Source of the DNA: Collinsella aerofaciens
GTDB taxonomy: Bacteria; Actinomycetota; Coriobacteriia; Coriobacteriales; Coriobacteriaceae
NCBI RefSeq assembly: GCF_005844325.1
Contig: NZ_SPFY01000003.1
Span: 62,001-126,000 of the forward strand
Direction of reading: 5' to 3'
DNA: 64,000 nucleotides
Part shown: piece by piece, positions 43,777 to 52,966 of the stretch
Layout: every line of letters begins with the position of its first letter
How positions within the stretch are numbered: the stretch's first letter is position 1
Notes under the pieces: generated by a model
Told to the model about the DNA's origin: nothing
Database searches by the model: none
What the model saw: only the letters and a program-made list of their open reading frames with translations
Translations under genes and position numbers: made by a program

Positions 43777-45108
43777 ATGAAGTACTTTGGCACCGACGGC
43801 TTTCGCGGTGAGGCCAACGTTGGGCTGACGGTAGAGCACGCTTATAAGATTGGCCGTTTTGTGGGCTGGTATTACGGCGTCAACCGCAGTGCTAAGGCGC
43901 GCGTGATCGTGGGCAAGGACACGCGTCGCTCGAGTTACATGTTCGAGGCGGCGCTGGTGAGCGGCCTGGTCGCGAGCGGTGCGGACGCCTATATGCTGCA
44001 CGTGATCCCCACGCCGGGCGTAGCGCACCAGACCGTGGAAGGCTGCTTCGATTGCGGCATCATGATCAGCGCGAGCCACAACCCGTTTTGCGATAACGGC
44101 ATTAAGCTCGTCAACAGCGACGGCTTTAAGATGGACGAGGACGTACTGGAGCTCATCGAGGACTACATCGATGGCAAGAGCGAGGTGCCGCTGGCCACGG
44201 GCAACCACATCGGTGCCACGGTGGACTACATGCAGGGCCGCAACCGCTACATTGCTTCGCTCATTGCAAGTGCGAACTTTTCGCTGCAGGGCGTCAAGAT
44301 CGGTATCGACTGCGCCAACGGCTCGGCTTCCTCGGTGGCCAAGCCGGTGTTCGGCGCGCTGGGCGCCGACGTGCGCGTGATCAACGCCGCGCCCGATGGC
44401 TTTAACATCAACGTCGACTGCGGCTCCACGCATATGGAGCGTCTGCAGCGCCATGTGGTGGAGCAGGGCCTGGACGTGGGTTTTGCCTACGATGGCGATG
44501 CCGACCGCTGCCTGGCCGTGGATGAGCGCGGTCGCGTGGTAGACGGCGACCAGATCCTGTACGTGTGCGGCGTGTATCTGAACAAGCACGGTCGCCTTTC
44601 GGGCGGTACCGTGGTGCCGACGATTGCCAGCAACTTTGGCCTGATCAAGTCGTTGGAGCTTGCCGGCCTGAGCGCCGTGACCAGCGGCGTGGGCGACCGT
44701 CACGTGTATGCCAAGATGCGCGAGGGGGGCTACAGCCTGGGCGGCGAGCAGACGGGCCATACGATCTTTGGCGATATCGAGCGCACGGGCGACGGCATTA
44801 TGACCTCGCTGCGCGTGATGGAAGTGATTCGTGCCGAGCGCGAGACGCTCTCGCAGCTCACGGCTCCGTGCAAGCTGCTGCCGCAGGCGCAGGTGGCCGT
44901 GCGCGTGGCGGACAAGGACGCCGCGCTCGAGAACATGGGCGTGCAGAACGCCATCGCCGAGGCCGAGGTTGCGCTGGCAGGCGAGGGCCGCGTGCTCGTG
45001 CGCAAGAGCGGAACCGAGTCGGTTATCCGCGTGCTGGCCGAGGCGCCCGACCAAGCATCCGCCGATGCCGCCATGAAGCGCATCGCCGCCGCGCTGGAAG
45101 CTCTGTAA
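43777..45108 (+). CDS. glmM: phosphoglucosamine mutase
   Basis: 443 aa. Interconverts glucosamine-6-P and glucosamine-1-P for UDP-GlcNAc synthesis. N-terminal KYFGTDGFRGEANV, phosphoserine loop ISASHNPFCDNGIK (catalytic Ser), metal loop YDGDADRCL, sugar-binding GGEQTGHTIF and phosphate-binding RKSGTESVIRV. TAAGGAGAG precedes the start. Complete. Confidence 0.95.
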   Translation: MKYFGTDGFRGEANVGLTVEHAYKIGRFVGWYYGVNRSAKARVIVGKDTRRSSYMFEAALVSGLVASGADAYMLHVIPTPGVAHQTVEGCFDCGIMISASHNPFCDNGIKLVNSDGFKMDEDVLELIEDYIDGKSEVPLATGNHIGATVDYMQGRNRYIASLIASANFSLQGVKIGIDCANGSASSVAKPVFGALGADVRVINAAPDGFNINVDCGSTHMERLQRHVVEQGLDVGFAYDGDADRCLAVDERGRVVDGDQILYVCGVYLNKHGRLSGGTVVPTIASNFGLIKSLELAGLSAVTSGVGDRHVYAKMREGGYSLGGEQTGHTIFGDIERTGDGIMTSLRVMEVIRAERETLSQLTAPCKLLPQAQVAVRVADKDAALENMGVQNAIAEAEVALAGEGRVLVRKSGTESVIRVLAEAPDQASADAAMKRIAAALEAL

Positions 45109-45113
45109 GGTAG

Positions 45114-45140
45114 TCATTGGGGACGTTCTTAAACAACTAG
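45114..45140 (+). repeat. dispersed repeat C, single arm
   Basis: CATTGGGGACGTTCTTAAAC followed by AACTAG matches the sequence at 23638-23663 apart from a few bases. Placed between glmM and its terminator. Confidence 0.65.
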
Positions 45141-45144
45141 GTGG

Positions 45145-45183
45145 AAAGGGGACGCCGCGGATTGGTTCCGCGGCGTCCCCTTT
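45145..45183. terminator. bidirectional terminator between glmM and the M32 gene
   Basis: A perfect 17-bp stem (45145-45161 with 45167-45183) with a 5-base loop. It has A on one side and T on the other, serving the two convergent genes. Confidence 0.92.
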
Positions 45184-45205
45184 GCGTTGACGTGTCGGTT
45201 ATGCC

Positions 45206-46780
45206 TTACAGCTCGTAGAGCGTGGTGAACTTGTCCTGCAGGTAGCTGCAGTAGTAGCGGGCATCGAACGCCATGCCGCACGCGCCCTTGATGAGCTCCG
45301 GCGCGTCCTTGGCGCGGCCCCACTGCCAAATGTGCTCGCCCAGCCAGGCGCGGACGGGTGTCAGGTCGCCGCTCGCACAGGCGCCGTTGAGGTCGACACC
45401 GTCGCGGCACATGGCCGGCACAAACATGGCGTCGTAGGCGCTGCCCAGCGCATAGGTGGGGAAGTAGCCAAACGAGCCGCCGCTCCAGTGCGTATCCTGT
45501 AGGCAGCCGTGCGTGTCGTCGGGAACGGGAATGCCCAGGTACTCATCCATGAAGCGGTTCCAAAGCGCAGGGATATCCTTGGCCGTGGCCTCGCCGGCAA
45601 ACAGCATGCGCTCGATCTCGTAGCGCACCATAACGTGCAGCGGATAGGTGAGCTCGTCGGCCTCGGTGCGGATCAGCGAAGGCTGCGCGATGTTCACGGC
45701 GTGGTAGAGCGTGTCCTCGTCGACGTCGCCGTAGACCTCGGGTGCGTGGCGGCGCAGCACCTCGAGCAGCGGTCCCATAAAGGCGCGGCTGCGACCTACG
45801 GTGTTCTCGAAAAAGCGGCTCTGGCTCTCGTGGATGCCCATGGAGGTGCCGCCCTCAAGACAGGTGCGCGCATAGGCGGGATTGACGCCCAGCTCGTACA
45901 TGGCGTGTCCCGCTTCGTGGATGATGCTGTAGACGTTGGAGATGCAATCGTCCTCGTAGATGTGTGTCGCGATGCGCGCGTCACCCACGGCAAAGCCCTC
46001 GCTAAACGGGTGCTCGGTAAAGGCAAGCGTGGTGTCGTTCAGGTTCAGGCCGACGAGCTTCATAAGGTCGAAGCTCATGGCGCGCTGGGCGGCCTCGGGC
46101 ACGCGGGCGTGCAAAAAGTCGGCAGCGGGCTGCTGGCCGCGCTCGCCGATGGCGTGCACGAGTGGCACGACCGTTGCCTTGACCTCGTCACAAAACGCAT
46201 CGAAGCTCTTGGCGGAAAGACCGCGCTCGTACTGGTTGAGCCAAACGTCGTATGGGTCGCGCTTGGGGTCCATAAGCTCGGCCTGATGCTTGAGCTGGCC
46301 CACAATCTTGTCCACATAGGGCTCAAAGCTTGCCCAGTCATTGGCCGTCTTGGCCTTGTGCCACACGGCGTCGGCCTTGCAGGTGAGCCTGGTCCAGGCC
46401 TCGGCCTCCTCGGTGGGAATGACGCTCGCTTCGCGCTGGTCGCGGCCGAGCACGCGAATCTCGTCGAGCAGCTGCGGGTCGTCGATCTTTTCGCCCGCGA
46501 CCGTCTCGCGCGCGAGAGAGCGCACGAGCTCAACGGACTTTTTGCTGGTCAGGAGCTTGTGATGTTCGCCGGCAAGGGTGCCCATAGCATCGGCGCGGGC
46601 CGCGGCGCCGTTGGCGGGGGCAATCGTCGCGCCATCGAACTCGGCAATCTTGAGCAGGTACTCGCGGGTCCACAGTTTGCCTTCGAGCTTGCGGAGCTTC
46701 TTGATGCCCTTGCCCGCCTTGGCGCTCTTAGAGGCCTTGGCCACGGCGGCCTTGGCCTTCTTATCGAGTTTCTTTCCCAT
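45206..46780 (-). CDS. M32-family metallocarboxypeptidase
   Basis: 524 aa. Removes C-terminal residues from peptides; zinc site IIHEAGHAMYELG with downstream Glu in GIHESQSRFFEN. Other family blocks are HPFSEGFAVGDARI, RTEADELTYPLHVMVRYEIE and GSFGYFPTYALGSAYDAM. The first 30 residues (MGKKLDKKAKAAVAKASKSA...) form a Lys/Ala-rich extension not typical of the family. A weak AAGGAT site precedes the ATG. Cytoplasmic, no signal peptide. Confidence 0.93.
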   Translation of the reverse strand: MGKKLDKKAKAAVAKASKSAKAGKGIKKLRKLEGKLWTREYLLKIAEFDGATIAPANGAAARADAMGTLAGEHHKLLTSKKSVELVRSLARETVAGEKIDDPQLLDEIRVLGRDQREASVIPTEEAEAWTRLTCKADAVWHKAKTANDWASFEPYVDKIVGQLKHQAELMDPKRDPYDVWLNQYERGLSAKSFDAFCDEVKATVVPLVHAIGERGQQPAADFLHARVPEAAQRAMSFDLMKLVGLNLNDTTLAFTEHPFSEGFAVGDARIATHIYEDDCISNVYSIIHEAGHAMYELGVNPAYARTCLEGGTSMGIHESQSRFFENTVGRSRAFMGPLLEVLRRHAPEVYGDVDEDTLYHAVNIAQPSLIRTEADELTYPLHVMVRYEIERMLFAGEATAKDIPALWNRFMDEYLGIPVPDDTHGCLQDTHWSGGSFGYFPTYALGSAYDAMFVPAMCRDGVDLNGACASGDLTPVRAWLGEHIWQWGRAKDAPELIKGACGMAFDARYYCSYLQDKFTTLYEL

Positions 46781-46911
46781 ACCTATATCCTTGATCTCGC
46801 AGACCGGACGCCACGGGTAGGCGTGCGGCCAGTTTGCACAGCTACCCGTCTTGTACCCAGTGCGAACAAAACGGAACGCGGCGATATGCTCGCAGAATGT
46901 GTTATCCTATA

Positions 46912-47188
46912 GCCCAATGCGTTGACGGAGAGGGTTTGCCCGCCGCGTCGCCGGCAAGAGAGGGAAGGTCATGGGCTGCAAGCCTTCCTGCGGTGGCAAG
47001 GGCCAAGCGTTCACTCCCGAGCAGCGACCTCAACGGGCGCGCGGCCAGCGGCGGCGAAGCCCCAGTAGGGAAGCCGTGAGCCTCGCGACAAGGGGCGCAG
47101 AGTGGGCGCGGCGGGCCAGACATCCGCCGGGTCAAACAAGGTGGTACCGCGGAATTCAACCGTCCTTGGGCAATGCACATGCCCGAGG
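46912..47188 (+). ncRNA. T-box leader of pheST
   Basis: The T-box sequence AAGGTGGTACCGCGG (47138-47152) is directly followed by a terminator (47159-47182, then six T at 47183-47188). GTTGA (46921-46925) can pair with TCAAC (47030-47034) as the base of stem I, and a TTC (Phe) triplet at 47010-47012 lies in its 3' side as candidate specifier. Uncharged tRNA-Phe would stabilise the antiterminator and let pheST be transcribed. The rest of the 503-bp gap holds no gene. Confidence 0.88.
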
Positions 47189-47283
47189 GCGGTTTTTTGT
47201 TACCGAACCGGGCCGCGTTTTCGCAGCGCCAAGCGGCATCGGTCGTCCCGGCAGGCGAATGCGCGAGAGACGAAAGGGAAGAC

Positions 47284-48360
47284 ATGAGTCTGATTGATGA
47301 TCTGGTCAAACTCGAGGAAGAGGCCAAGGAGCTCGTCGCAGGCGCCGACGACGCCGCCAAGCTCGAGGCTGCGCGCGTTGAGCTGCTCGGCCGCAAGGGT
47401 CGTATTACCGGCCTGATGCGTATGATGGGCAAGCTCGCCCCCGAGGATCGTCCCGTGATGGGCAAGCGCGCCAACGAGATGCGCCAGCTGATCGAGGGCA
47501 TGCTCGACGAGCGCACCACCGAGATGAAGGCCGCCGCCCTCAAGCACGCACTTGAGCGCGAGGCCGTCGATATCACGCTGCCGGGCATCCGTCCGCAGAT
47601 CGGTCACCAGCACCTGATCAAGCAGATCATCGAGGAGGCCGAGGACATCTTCTGCGGCATCGGCTACACCGTCGAGTCCGGTCCCATGGTCGAAACCTCC
47701 TACTACAACTTCACCGCGCTCAACGCCCCCATGGATCACCCGAGCCGCTCGGCCCGCGACACCTTCTACGTGGTCGACAACAACCCCGGCAGCGTCGCAC
47801 ACCCCGAGGCTCACGCCCACGGCGAGTCCGACGTGCTGCTGCGCACCCAGACCTCGGGCGTGCAGATCCACACCATGGAGTCGCAGAAGCCGCCCATCTA
47901 CATGATCTGCCCGGGCACCGTCTATCGTCCCGACACGGCCGACGCCTGCCACCTGCCGCAGTTCAACCAGATCGAGGGCCTGGTCGTCGACGAGGGTATC
48001 ACCTTTGGCGATCTTAAGGGCACGCTCGACTACTTTGTTAAGTGCATGTTTGGCGAGGATCGCAAGACGCGCTATCGCCCGCACTTCTTCCCCTTCACCG
48101 AGCCTTCCTGCGAGGTGGACGTGAGCTGCCACGTGTGCGGCGGCAAGGGCTGCAACTTCTGCAAGCACAGCGGCTGGATCGAGATCCTGGGCTGCGGCAT
48201 GGTCGACCCCAACGTCCTGATCAACTGCGGCATCGACCCCGAGAAGTACACCGGCTTCGCCTTTGGTATTGGCGCCGAGCGCGTCGCGGCACTGCGCTAC
48301 GACCTGCCCGACCTGCGCACGTTGATGACTGGTGACATGAGGTTCTTGAACCAGTTCTAG
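47284..48360 (+). CDS. pheS: phenylalanine-tRNA ligase alpha subunit
   Basis: 358 aa. The N-terminal coiled coil (about 1-85) binds tRNA. The class II catalytic core includes PGIRPQIGHQHLIKQIIEEA, MDHPSRSARDTFYV, LLRTQTSGVQIHTM, FNQIEGLVVDEGITFGDLKG and FGIGAERVAALRY. The insert HVCGGKGCNFCKHSG carries Cys pairs suggestive of zinc binding, seen in some PheS proteins. AAAGGGAAG precedes the start. Forms an alpha2-beta2 enzyme with PheT. Confidence 0.96.
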   Translation: MSLIDDLVKLEEEAKELVAGADDAAKLEAARVELLGRKGRITGLMRMMGKLAPEDRPVMGKRANEMRQLIEGMLDERTTEMKAAALKHALEREAVDITLPGIRPQIGHQHLIKQIIEEAEDIFCGIGYTVESGPMVETSYYNFTALNAPMDHPSRSARDTFYVVDNNPGSVAHPEAHAHGESDVLLRTQTSGVQIHTMESQKPPIYMICPGTVYRPDTADACHLPQFNQIEGLVVDEGITFGDLKGTLDYFVKCMFGEDRKTRYRPHFFPFTEPSCEVDVSCHVCGGKGCNFCKHSGWIEILGCGMVDPNVLINCGIDPEKYTGFAFGIGAERVAALRYDLPDLRTLMTGDMRFLNQF

Positions 48361-48423
48361 AACGCTTTCTTCTTAGTTGCAGTTTCCGGCTCAAAGCCGC
48401 ATTTATGAAAGGAGACCAGTTAG

Positions 48424-50877
48424 ATGCGCGTTTCTTACGACTGGCTCAAGACCATGATCGATATTCCGGAGGATCCCAAGACCCTTTCGGACGAATATAT
48501 CCGTACCGGCACCGAGGTCGAGGCGATCGACACCGTGGGCGAGTCCTTCGACCACGTGGTGACCGCCAAGGTGCTCACCAAGACCCCGCACCCCGATAGC
48601 GACCACATGTATGTGTGCTCGGTCGACGTGGGTGACAAGAACCTCGACGCCGACGGCAACCCCGCTCCGCTGCAGATCGTCTGCGGCGCGCAGAACTTCG
48701 AGGCCGGCGACCACATCGTCGCGGCCATGATTGGCGCCGTGCTTCCCGGCGACGTCAAGATCAAGAAGAGCAAGCTTCGCGGCGTCGTGTCCATGGGCAT
48801 GAACTGCTCCGCGCGCGAGCTCGGCTTGGGCGGCGACCACTCCGGCATCATGATCCTGCCCGAGGATACGCCCTGCGGCATGCCGTTTGCCGAGTACGTG
48901 GGCTCGAGTGATACCGTGCTCGACTGCGAGATTACGCCCAACCGCCCCGACTGCCTGTCCATGATCGGCATGGCCCGCGAGACCGGCGCCATCTTCGACC
49001 GCGATTTCCACGTTGAGCTGCCCGCCATTAAGGCCGAGGCCGGCCGCGCGACCGACGACGAGCTTTCCGTCGAGATCGCTGACGAGGGCCTGTGCGACCG
49101 CTACGTTGCCCGCATCGTGCGCAACGTCAAGGTCGGCCCGTCGCCCGACTGGATGGTCAAGCGCCTCAACGCCCTGGGCGTGCGTCCGCACAACAACATC
49201 GTCGACATCACCAACTATGTGATGATGCTCACCGGTCAGCCGCTGCACGCCTTTGACCTGGACACCTTTGCCGAGCGCGACGGTCATCGCCGCGTGGTGG
49301 TTCGCGCCGCCCAGCAGGACGAGAAGTTCACGACGCTCGACGGCGAGGAGCGCACGCTCGACGCCGGCATGGGCCTTATCACCGACGGCGAGCGCCCCGT
49401 GGCGTTGGCCGGCGTTATGGGCGGCATGGATTCCGAGATCGAGGACGACACCGTCGACGTGATGGTCGAGAGTGCTTGCTTCAACGCCGGTCGCACCTCG
49501 CACACCAGCCGCGATCTGTCGCTGATCTCCGATGCCTCCATCCGTTTTGAGCGCCAGGTCGATGAGACCGGCTGCGTGGATGTCGCCAACGTTACCTGCG
49601 CGCTGATCGAGGAGATCGCCGGCGGCGAGGTCGCTCCCGGCTACGTCGACGTGTTCCCCGCGCCCAAGACCATCGACAGCATCAAGCTGCGCCTGGCCCG
49701 CGTGCACGCCATTTGCGGTGCCGACATCGAGCCCGAGTTTATCGAGCGTTCGCTCACTCGCCTGGGCTGCACCGTCGAGCGCGACGGCGAGGACTTTATG
49801 GTTACCCCGCCGAGCTTCCGTCCCGACCTGCCGCGCGAGATCGATCTGATCGAGGAGGTCCTGCGCCTATGGGGCATGGGCCGTGTGACGGCGACCATCC
49901 CGGCTGCCAAGAACCATATTGGCGGCCTGACCCGCGAGCAGAAACTCACCCGTAAGGTCGGCGAGATCCTGCGCGCCTGCGGCCTCAACGAGACCACGAC
50001 TTTCGGCTTTGCCGCCCCGGGCGACCTTGAGAAGATCGGTATGTCCACCGAGGGCCGTGGCTGCCCCGTGGTGCTCATGAACCCGCTGGTGGCCGAGCAG
50101 ACCGAGATGCGCCGCTCGCTGCTGCCGGGTCTGCTGCAGTCTGTGGCCTACAACGAGGCCCACGGCACGCCCAACGTGCACCTGTACGAGGTCGGCAGCC
50201 TGTTCCACGGCCGCGAGAACGCTAGCCTGCCCAAGGAGACCAAGTCCGTGGCGGGTGTGCTCTCGGGCCAGTGGAGTGAGCAGTCCTGGAACATGAAGTA
50301 TCGCAAGCTGCGCTTCTTCTTTGGTAAGGGCATTGTCGAGGAGTTGCTCGCTCAGCTGCGCATCGAGAAGGTGCGCTTCCGTCCCGCCGAGGGCGAGAGC
50401 TATGCCTTCCTGCAACCGGGTCGTGCTGCCGAGGTACTCTCGGGCGGTACCGTGCTGGGCTGGGTCGGCGAGATTCACCCCGAGGCGCGCGAGGCCTGCG
50501 GCATAGATGAGGTCGTCGTTGCCTTTGAGCTCGATCTGGACAAGCTGATCAAGGGTGCCCGCAACCAGGAGAACTACCGTGAGTTCTCGCAGTACCCGGC
50601 TGTTGAGCACGACCTTGCAATCGTGGTCGACAACTCCGTGACCTGCGAGGACCTCGAGCGCCGTATTACCAGTGCCGGCGGCAAGCTGCTCGAGGGCGTG
50701 CGCCTGTTCGATGTCTACCGCGATCCGGTCCGCATTGGCAAGGGCAAGAAGTCCATGGCCTTTGCGCTTACGTATCGCTCCGACGATCACACGCTCACCA
50801 GCGAAGAGGTCGAGAAGGCGCACCAGAAGATCGTCACCAAGGTGTGCAAGGGCGTAAACGGCGAGGTCCGCGGCTAA
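48424..50877 (+). CDS. pheT: phenylalanine-tRNA ligase beta subunit
   Basis: 817 aa. Starts MRVSYDWLKTMIDIP. In order: the tRNA-binding EMAP-like domain (about 40-155), the B3/B4 editing domain (about 215-385), B5 (about 405-475), the catalytic-like core, and the C-terminal ferredoxin-fold anticodon-binding domain (about 720-815, SQYPAVEHDLAIVVDNSVTCEDLE). GAAAGGAG precedes the start, 63 bases after pheS. Confidence 0.96.
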   Translation: MRVSYDWLKTMIDIPEDPKTLSDEYIRTGTEVEAIDTVGESFDHVVTAKVLTKTPHPDSDHMYVCSVDVGDKNLDADGNPAPLQIVCGAQNFEAGDHIVAAMIGAVLPGDVKIKKSKLRGVVSMGMNCSARELGLGGDHSGIMILPEDTPCGMPFAEYVGSSDTVLDCEITPNRPDCLSMIGMARETGAIFDRDFHVELPAIKAEAGRATDDELSVEIADEGLCDRYVARIVRNVKVGPSPDWMVKRLNALGVRPHNNIVDITNYVMMLTGQPLHAFDLDTFAERDGHRRVVVRAAQQDEKFTTLDGEERTLDAGMGLITDGERPVALAGVMGGMDSEIEDDTVDVMVESACFNAGRTSHTSRDLSLISDASIRFERQVDETGCVDVANVTCALIEEIAGGEVAPGYVDVFPAPKTIDSIKLRLARVHAICGADIEPEFIERSLTRLGCTVERDGEDFMVTPPSFRPDLPREIDLIEEVLRLWGMGRVTATIPAAKNHIGGLTREQKLTRKVGEILRACGLNETTTFGFAAPGDLEKIGMSTEGRGCPVVLMNPLVAEQTEMRRSLLPGLLQSVAYNEAHGTPNVHLYEVGSLFHGRENASLPKETKSVAGVLSGQWSEQSWNMKYRKLRFFFGKGIVEELLAQLRIEKVRFRPAEGESYAFLQPGRAAEVLSGGTVLGWVGEIHPEAREACGIDEVVVAFELDLDKLIKGARNQENYREFSQYPAVEHDLAIVVDNSVTCEDLERRITSAGGKLLEGVRLFDVYRDPVRIGKGKKSMAFALTYRSDDHTLTSEEVEKAHQKIVTKVCKGVNGEVRG

Positions 50878-50908
50878 GATCGCTTGCGTCTGTGACGAAT
50901 GTATTGCA

Positions 50909-50947
50909 AAACGGCGCACTGCTTTGTTGGCAGTGCGCCGTTTGCTA
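50909..50947 (+). terminator. terminator after pheST
   Basis: AAACGGCGCACTGC (50909-50922) pairs perfectly with GCAGTGCGCCGTTT (50930-50943); T residues are within the stem end. Confidence 0.85.
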
Positions 50948-50961
50948 TGATAGCCGGCGGC

Positions 50962-50989
50962 GTGTTACGAATCTATCAATACGTAACAC
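50962..50989. promoter_or_regulatory. NikR-type operator upstream of the nickel/cobalt transporter
   Basis: GTGTTAC and GTAACAC half-sites are separated by 14 bp. This is the form GTGTTAC-N13/14-GTAACAC described for NikR in several non-enteric bacteria. It lies 56 bp upstream of the NikMN start. No nikR gene is in the window. Confidence 0.7.
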
Positions 50990-51044
50990 TATCAAGGTGA
51001 TTCAAACGGTGCTGCGATTGCGTGCCGACAATCGGGAGGCATAC

Positions 51045-52130
51045 ATGCACATTCCAGATAATTATCTGTCCCCGCAGACCGATGCCGTCATGGCGGTGGC
51101 GATGGTGCCCGTTTGGGTTCACTGCATCAAGAAGGTGCGCGCCACGCTCGATCGCGAGCACATGGCTTTTCTGGGCATCTGCGCCGCGTTCTCCTTTTTG
51201 CTCATGATGTTCAACGTGCCGCTGCCCGGCGGCACCACGGGTCACGCCGTCGGCGGTGCGCTCATCGCACTGCTGCTGGGTCCCGAGGCCGCTGCCATCG
51301 CGGTTTCGGTCGCGCTGGCGCTGCAAGCGCTGCTGTTTGGCGACGGCGGCATCCTGTCCTTTGGCGCTAACTGCTTTAACATGGCCTTCGTGTTGCCGTT
51401 TGCCGCAGCCATCGTGTTCCGCGCGCTTAACAGCCGTTTGCACGACAAGAGCTGGGGCACCTCGGTTTCGGCCATCGTAAGCGGCTGGGTCGGCCTGTGC
51501 CTGGCGGCCCTGTGCGCAGCAATCGAGTTTGGTATTCAGCCGATGCTTTTCACGAATGCTTCGGGCGCTCCGCTGTACTGCCCCTTCCCGCTGTCCATTG
51601 CCATTCCGGCCATGATGATCCCGCATATGTTGGTAGCCGGCGTGGTCGAGGGCGTGGCGACTGCCGCGATCTACGGCTTTATCAAGAAGACGGCGCCGAG
51701 CGTTATCGTCGGCCCCGAAGCCGCCGATGGACAGCTTGCTGCCGAGGGCGCTGCTGCAAAGAAGACCTCGCTGGTCCCCACGCTCATCTTGGTTGCCGTG
51801 CTTGTCGTGGCCACGCCGCTGGGCCTGCTGGCCACGGGTGACGCCTGGGGTGAGTGGGACGCCGAGGGCGCCGCGACCGCCGTTCAGGAGGCTGGCGACG
51901 ACAGCCTGCAGGCTTCGGTCGGTCTCGACACCCCGACCTTTGCCGACGCTCTGCCTACGGGTGATTACCTGCAGGCCTATTCCGAGGAGCAGGGTCTCGG
52001 CTTTGCCGGTCAGGCTGCCATGTATATCTTGTCCGGCGTGATTGGCGTGGCGGTGCTCACCATCGCATTCCGTCTGATCTCGCTGACGGTCAAGGAAAGC
52101 GGAGCCCATGGCGATGGTCGAGCTGCCTAG
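51045..52130 (+). CDS. ECF-type nickel/cobalt transporter substrate-binding membrane protein (NikMN/CbiM-type)
   Basis: 361 aa. N-terminal MHIPDNYLSPQTDAV supplies the metal-coordinating Met1, His2 and surrounding residues of CbiM/NikM. Core helices include PLPGGTTGHAVGGALIALLLGPEAA and ALQALLFGDGGILSFGANCFNM. After a linker, the C-terminus (about 245-361) has two helices resembling a fused NikN/PDGLE part. GGGAGG before 51045 sets the start. First gene of three; the NikR-type site upstream favours nickel over cobalt. Confidence 0.9.
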   Translation: MHIPDNYLSPQTDAVMAVAMVPVWVHCIKKVRATLDREHMAFLGICAAFSFLLMMFNVPLPGGTTGHAVGGALIALLLGPEAAAIAVSVALALQALLFGDGGILSFGANCFNMAFVLPFAAAIVFRALNSRLHDKSWGTSVSAIVSGWVGLCLAALCAAIEFGIQPMLFTNASGAPLYCPFPLSIAIPAMMIPHMLVAGVVEGVATAAIYGFIKKTAPSVIVGPEAADGQLAAEGAAAKKTSLVPTLILVAVLVVATPLGLLATGDAWGEWDAEGAATAVQEAGDDSLQASVGLDTPTFADALPTGDYLQAYSEEQGLGFAGQAAMYILSGVIGVAVLTIAFRLISLTVKESGAHGDGRAA

Positions 52131-52944
52131 CTGGCTTGCGGCCGAGGAGCGATACGAGCCCACGGGCGCTCGTCATCGCGTGATGCAAAAGAACGTCCTG
52201 CACCTGGCGAGCCTGCTTGAGCGGGTTCGCCTGGGTGGAGGCGCGCACGAGGGCGGGTCGATGGTCGACCGCGCCCTTTCTTGCGTTTCGGCTCCGGTGC
52301 GCCTGGTGGGGATATTCGTTTGCGTCCTGTGCGTGTGCCTGACACAAAGCCCGCTGTACCTCATGTTGATGGCGGCCATTGCGCTGGTGCTCGTTGCCGT
52401 GCGTCCCATACGCGGGCTGCGCGCGACCTTTGTGCCGGCGCTTGGCGCCGCGGGGCTCGCAGTGGTTTTGGCGCTGCCTGCCCTGCTGCTGGGTGCTTCC
52501 GCTACGGGCGCCATGCTCAAGATTGCGCTCAAGACCTTCATTAATGTGTCGCTGGTGCTGGGCGCTTCGTGGACCCTCACGTGGAGCCGCATGTCGGCGG
52601 CGCTCAAGATGCTGCATCTACCCGACGAAGTTATCTTTACGTTTGATATGGCGCTCAAGCACATCGAGGTGCTGGGTCGTACGGCGCACGATCTGTGCGA
52701 ATCGGTCATGCTGCGCAGCGTTGGCCGTGCGCCCGAGGGATTTTCGCGTACCGATTCGATCGCGGGTATCATGGGCATGACCTTTATCAAGGCGATGAAA
52801 TGCAGCCGCGCGATGGACGAGGCTATGCTTTGCCGCGGCTTTGCCGGTGCGTATCCGGCTCCCGCGCGCGCCAGGTTTGGCTGGCGCGATGCGGCCTATG
52901 CGGCCGGCGTGGCGCTGCTGACAGTGTTGTGCGCCGTGCTGTAG
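52108..52944 (+). CDS. ECF transporter transmembrane (T) component, CbiQ/NikQ
   Basis: 278 aa. Starts inside the previous gene (23-base overlap), which implies coupled translation. Membrane helices at about 65-160; the coupling region has ARGIM-type short motifs such as MLRSVGRA and CRGFAGAYP, which contact the ATPase. Completes the scaffold of the nickel/cobalt importer. Confidence 0.88.
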   Translation: MAMVELPSWLAAEERYEPTGARHRVMQKNVLHLASLLERVRLGGGAHEGGSMVDRALSCVSAPVRLVGIFVCVLCVCLTQSPLYLMLMAAIALVLVAVRPIRGLRATFVPALGAAGLAVVLALPALLLGASATGAMLKIALKTFINVSLVLGASWTLTWSRMSAALKMLHLPDEVIFTFDMALKHIEVLGRTAHDLCESVMLRSVGRAPEGFSRTDSIAGIMGMTFIKAMKCSRAMDEAMLCRGFAGAYPAPARARFGWRDAAYAAGVALLTVLCAVL

Positions 52945-52966
52945 GCGCTGCTGGTTCCGACTGGGG

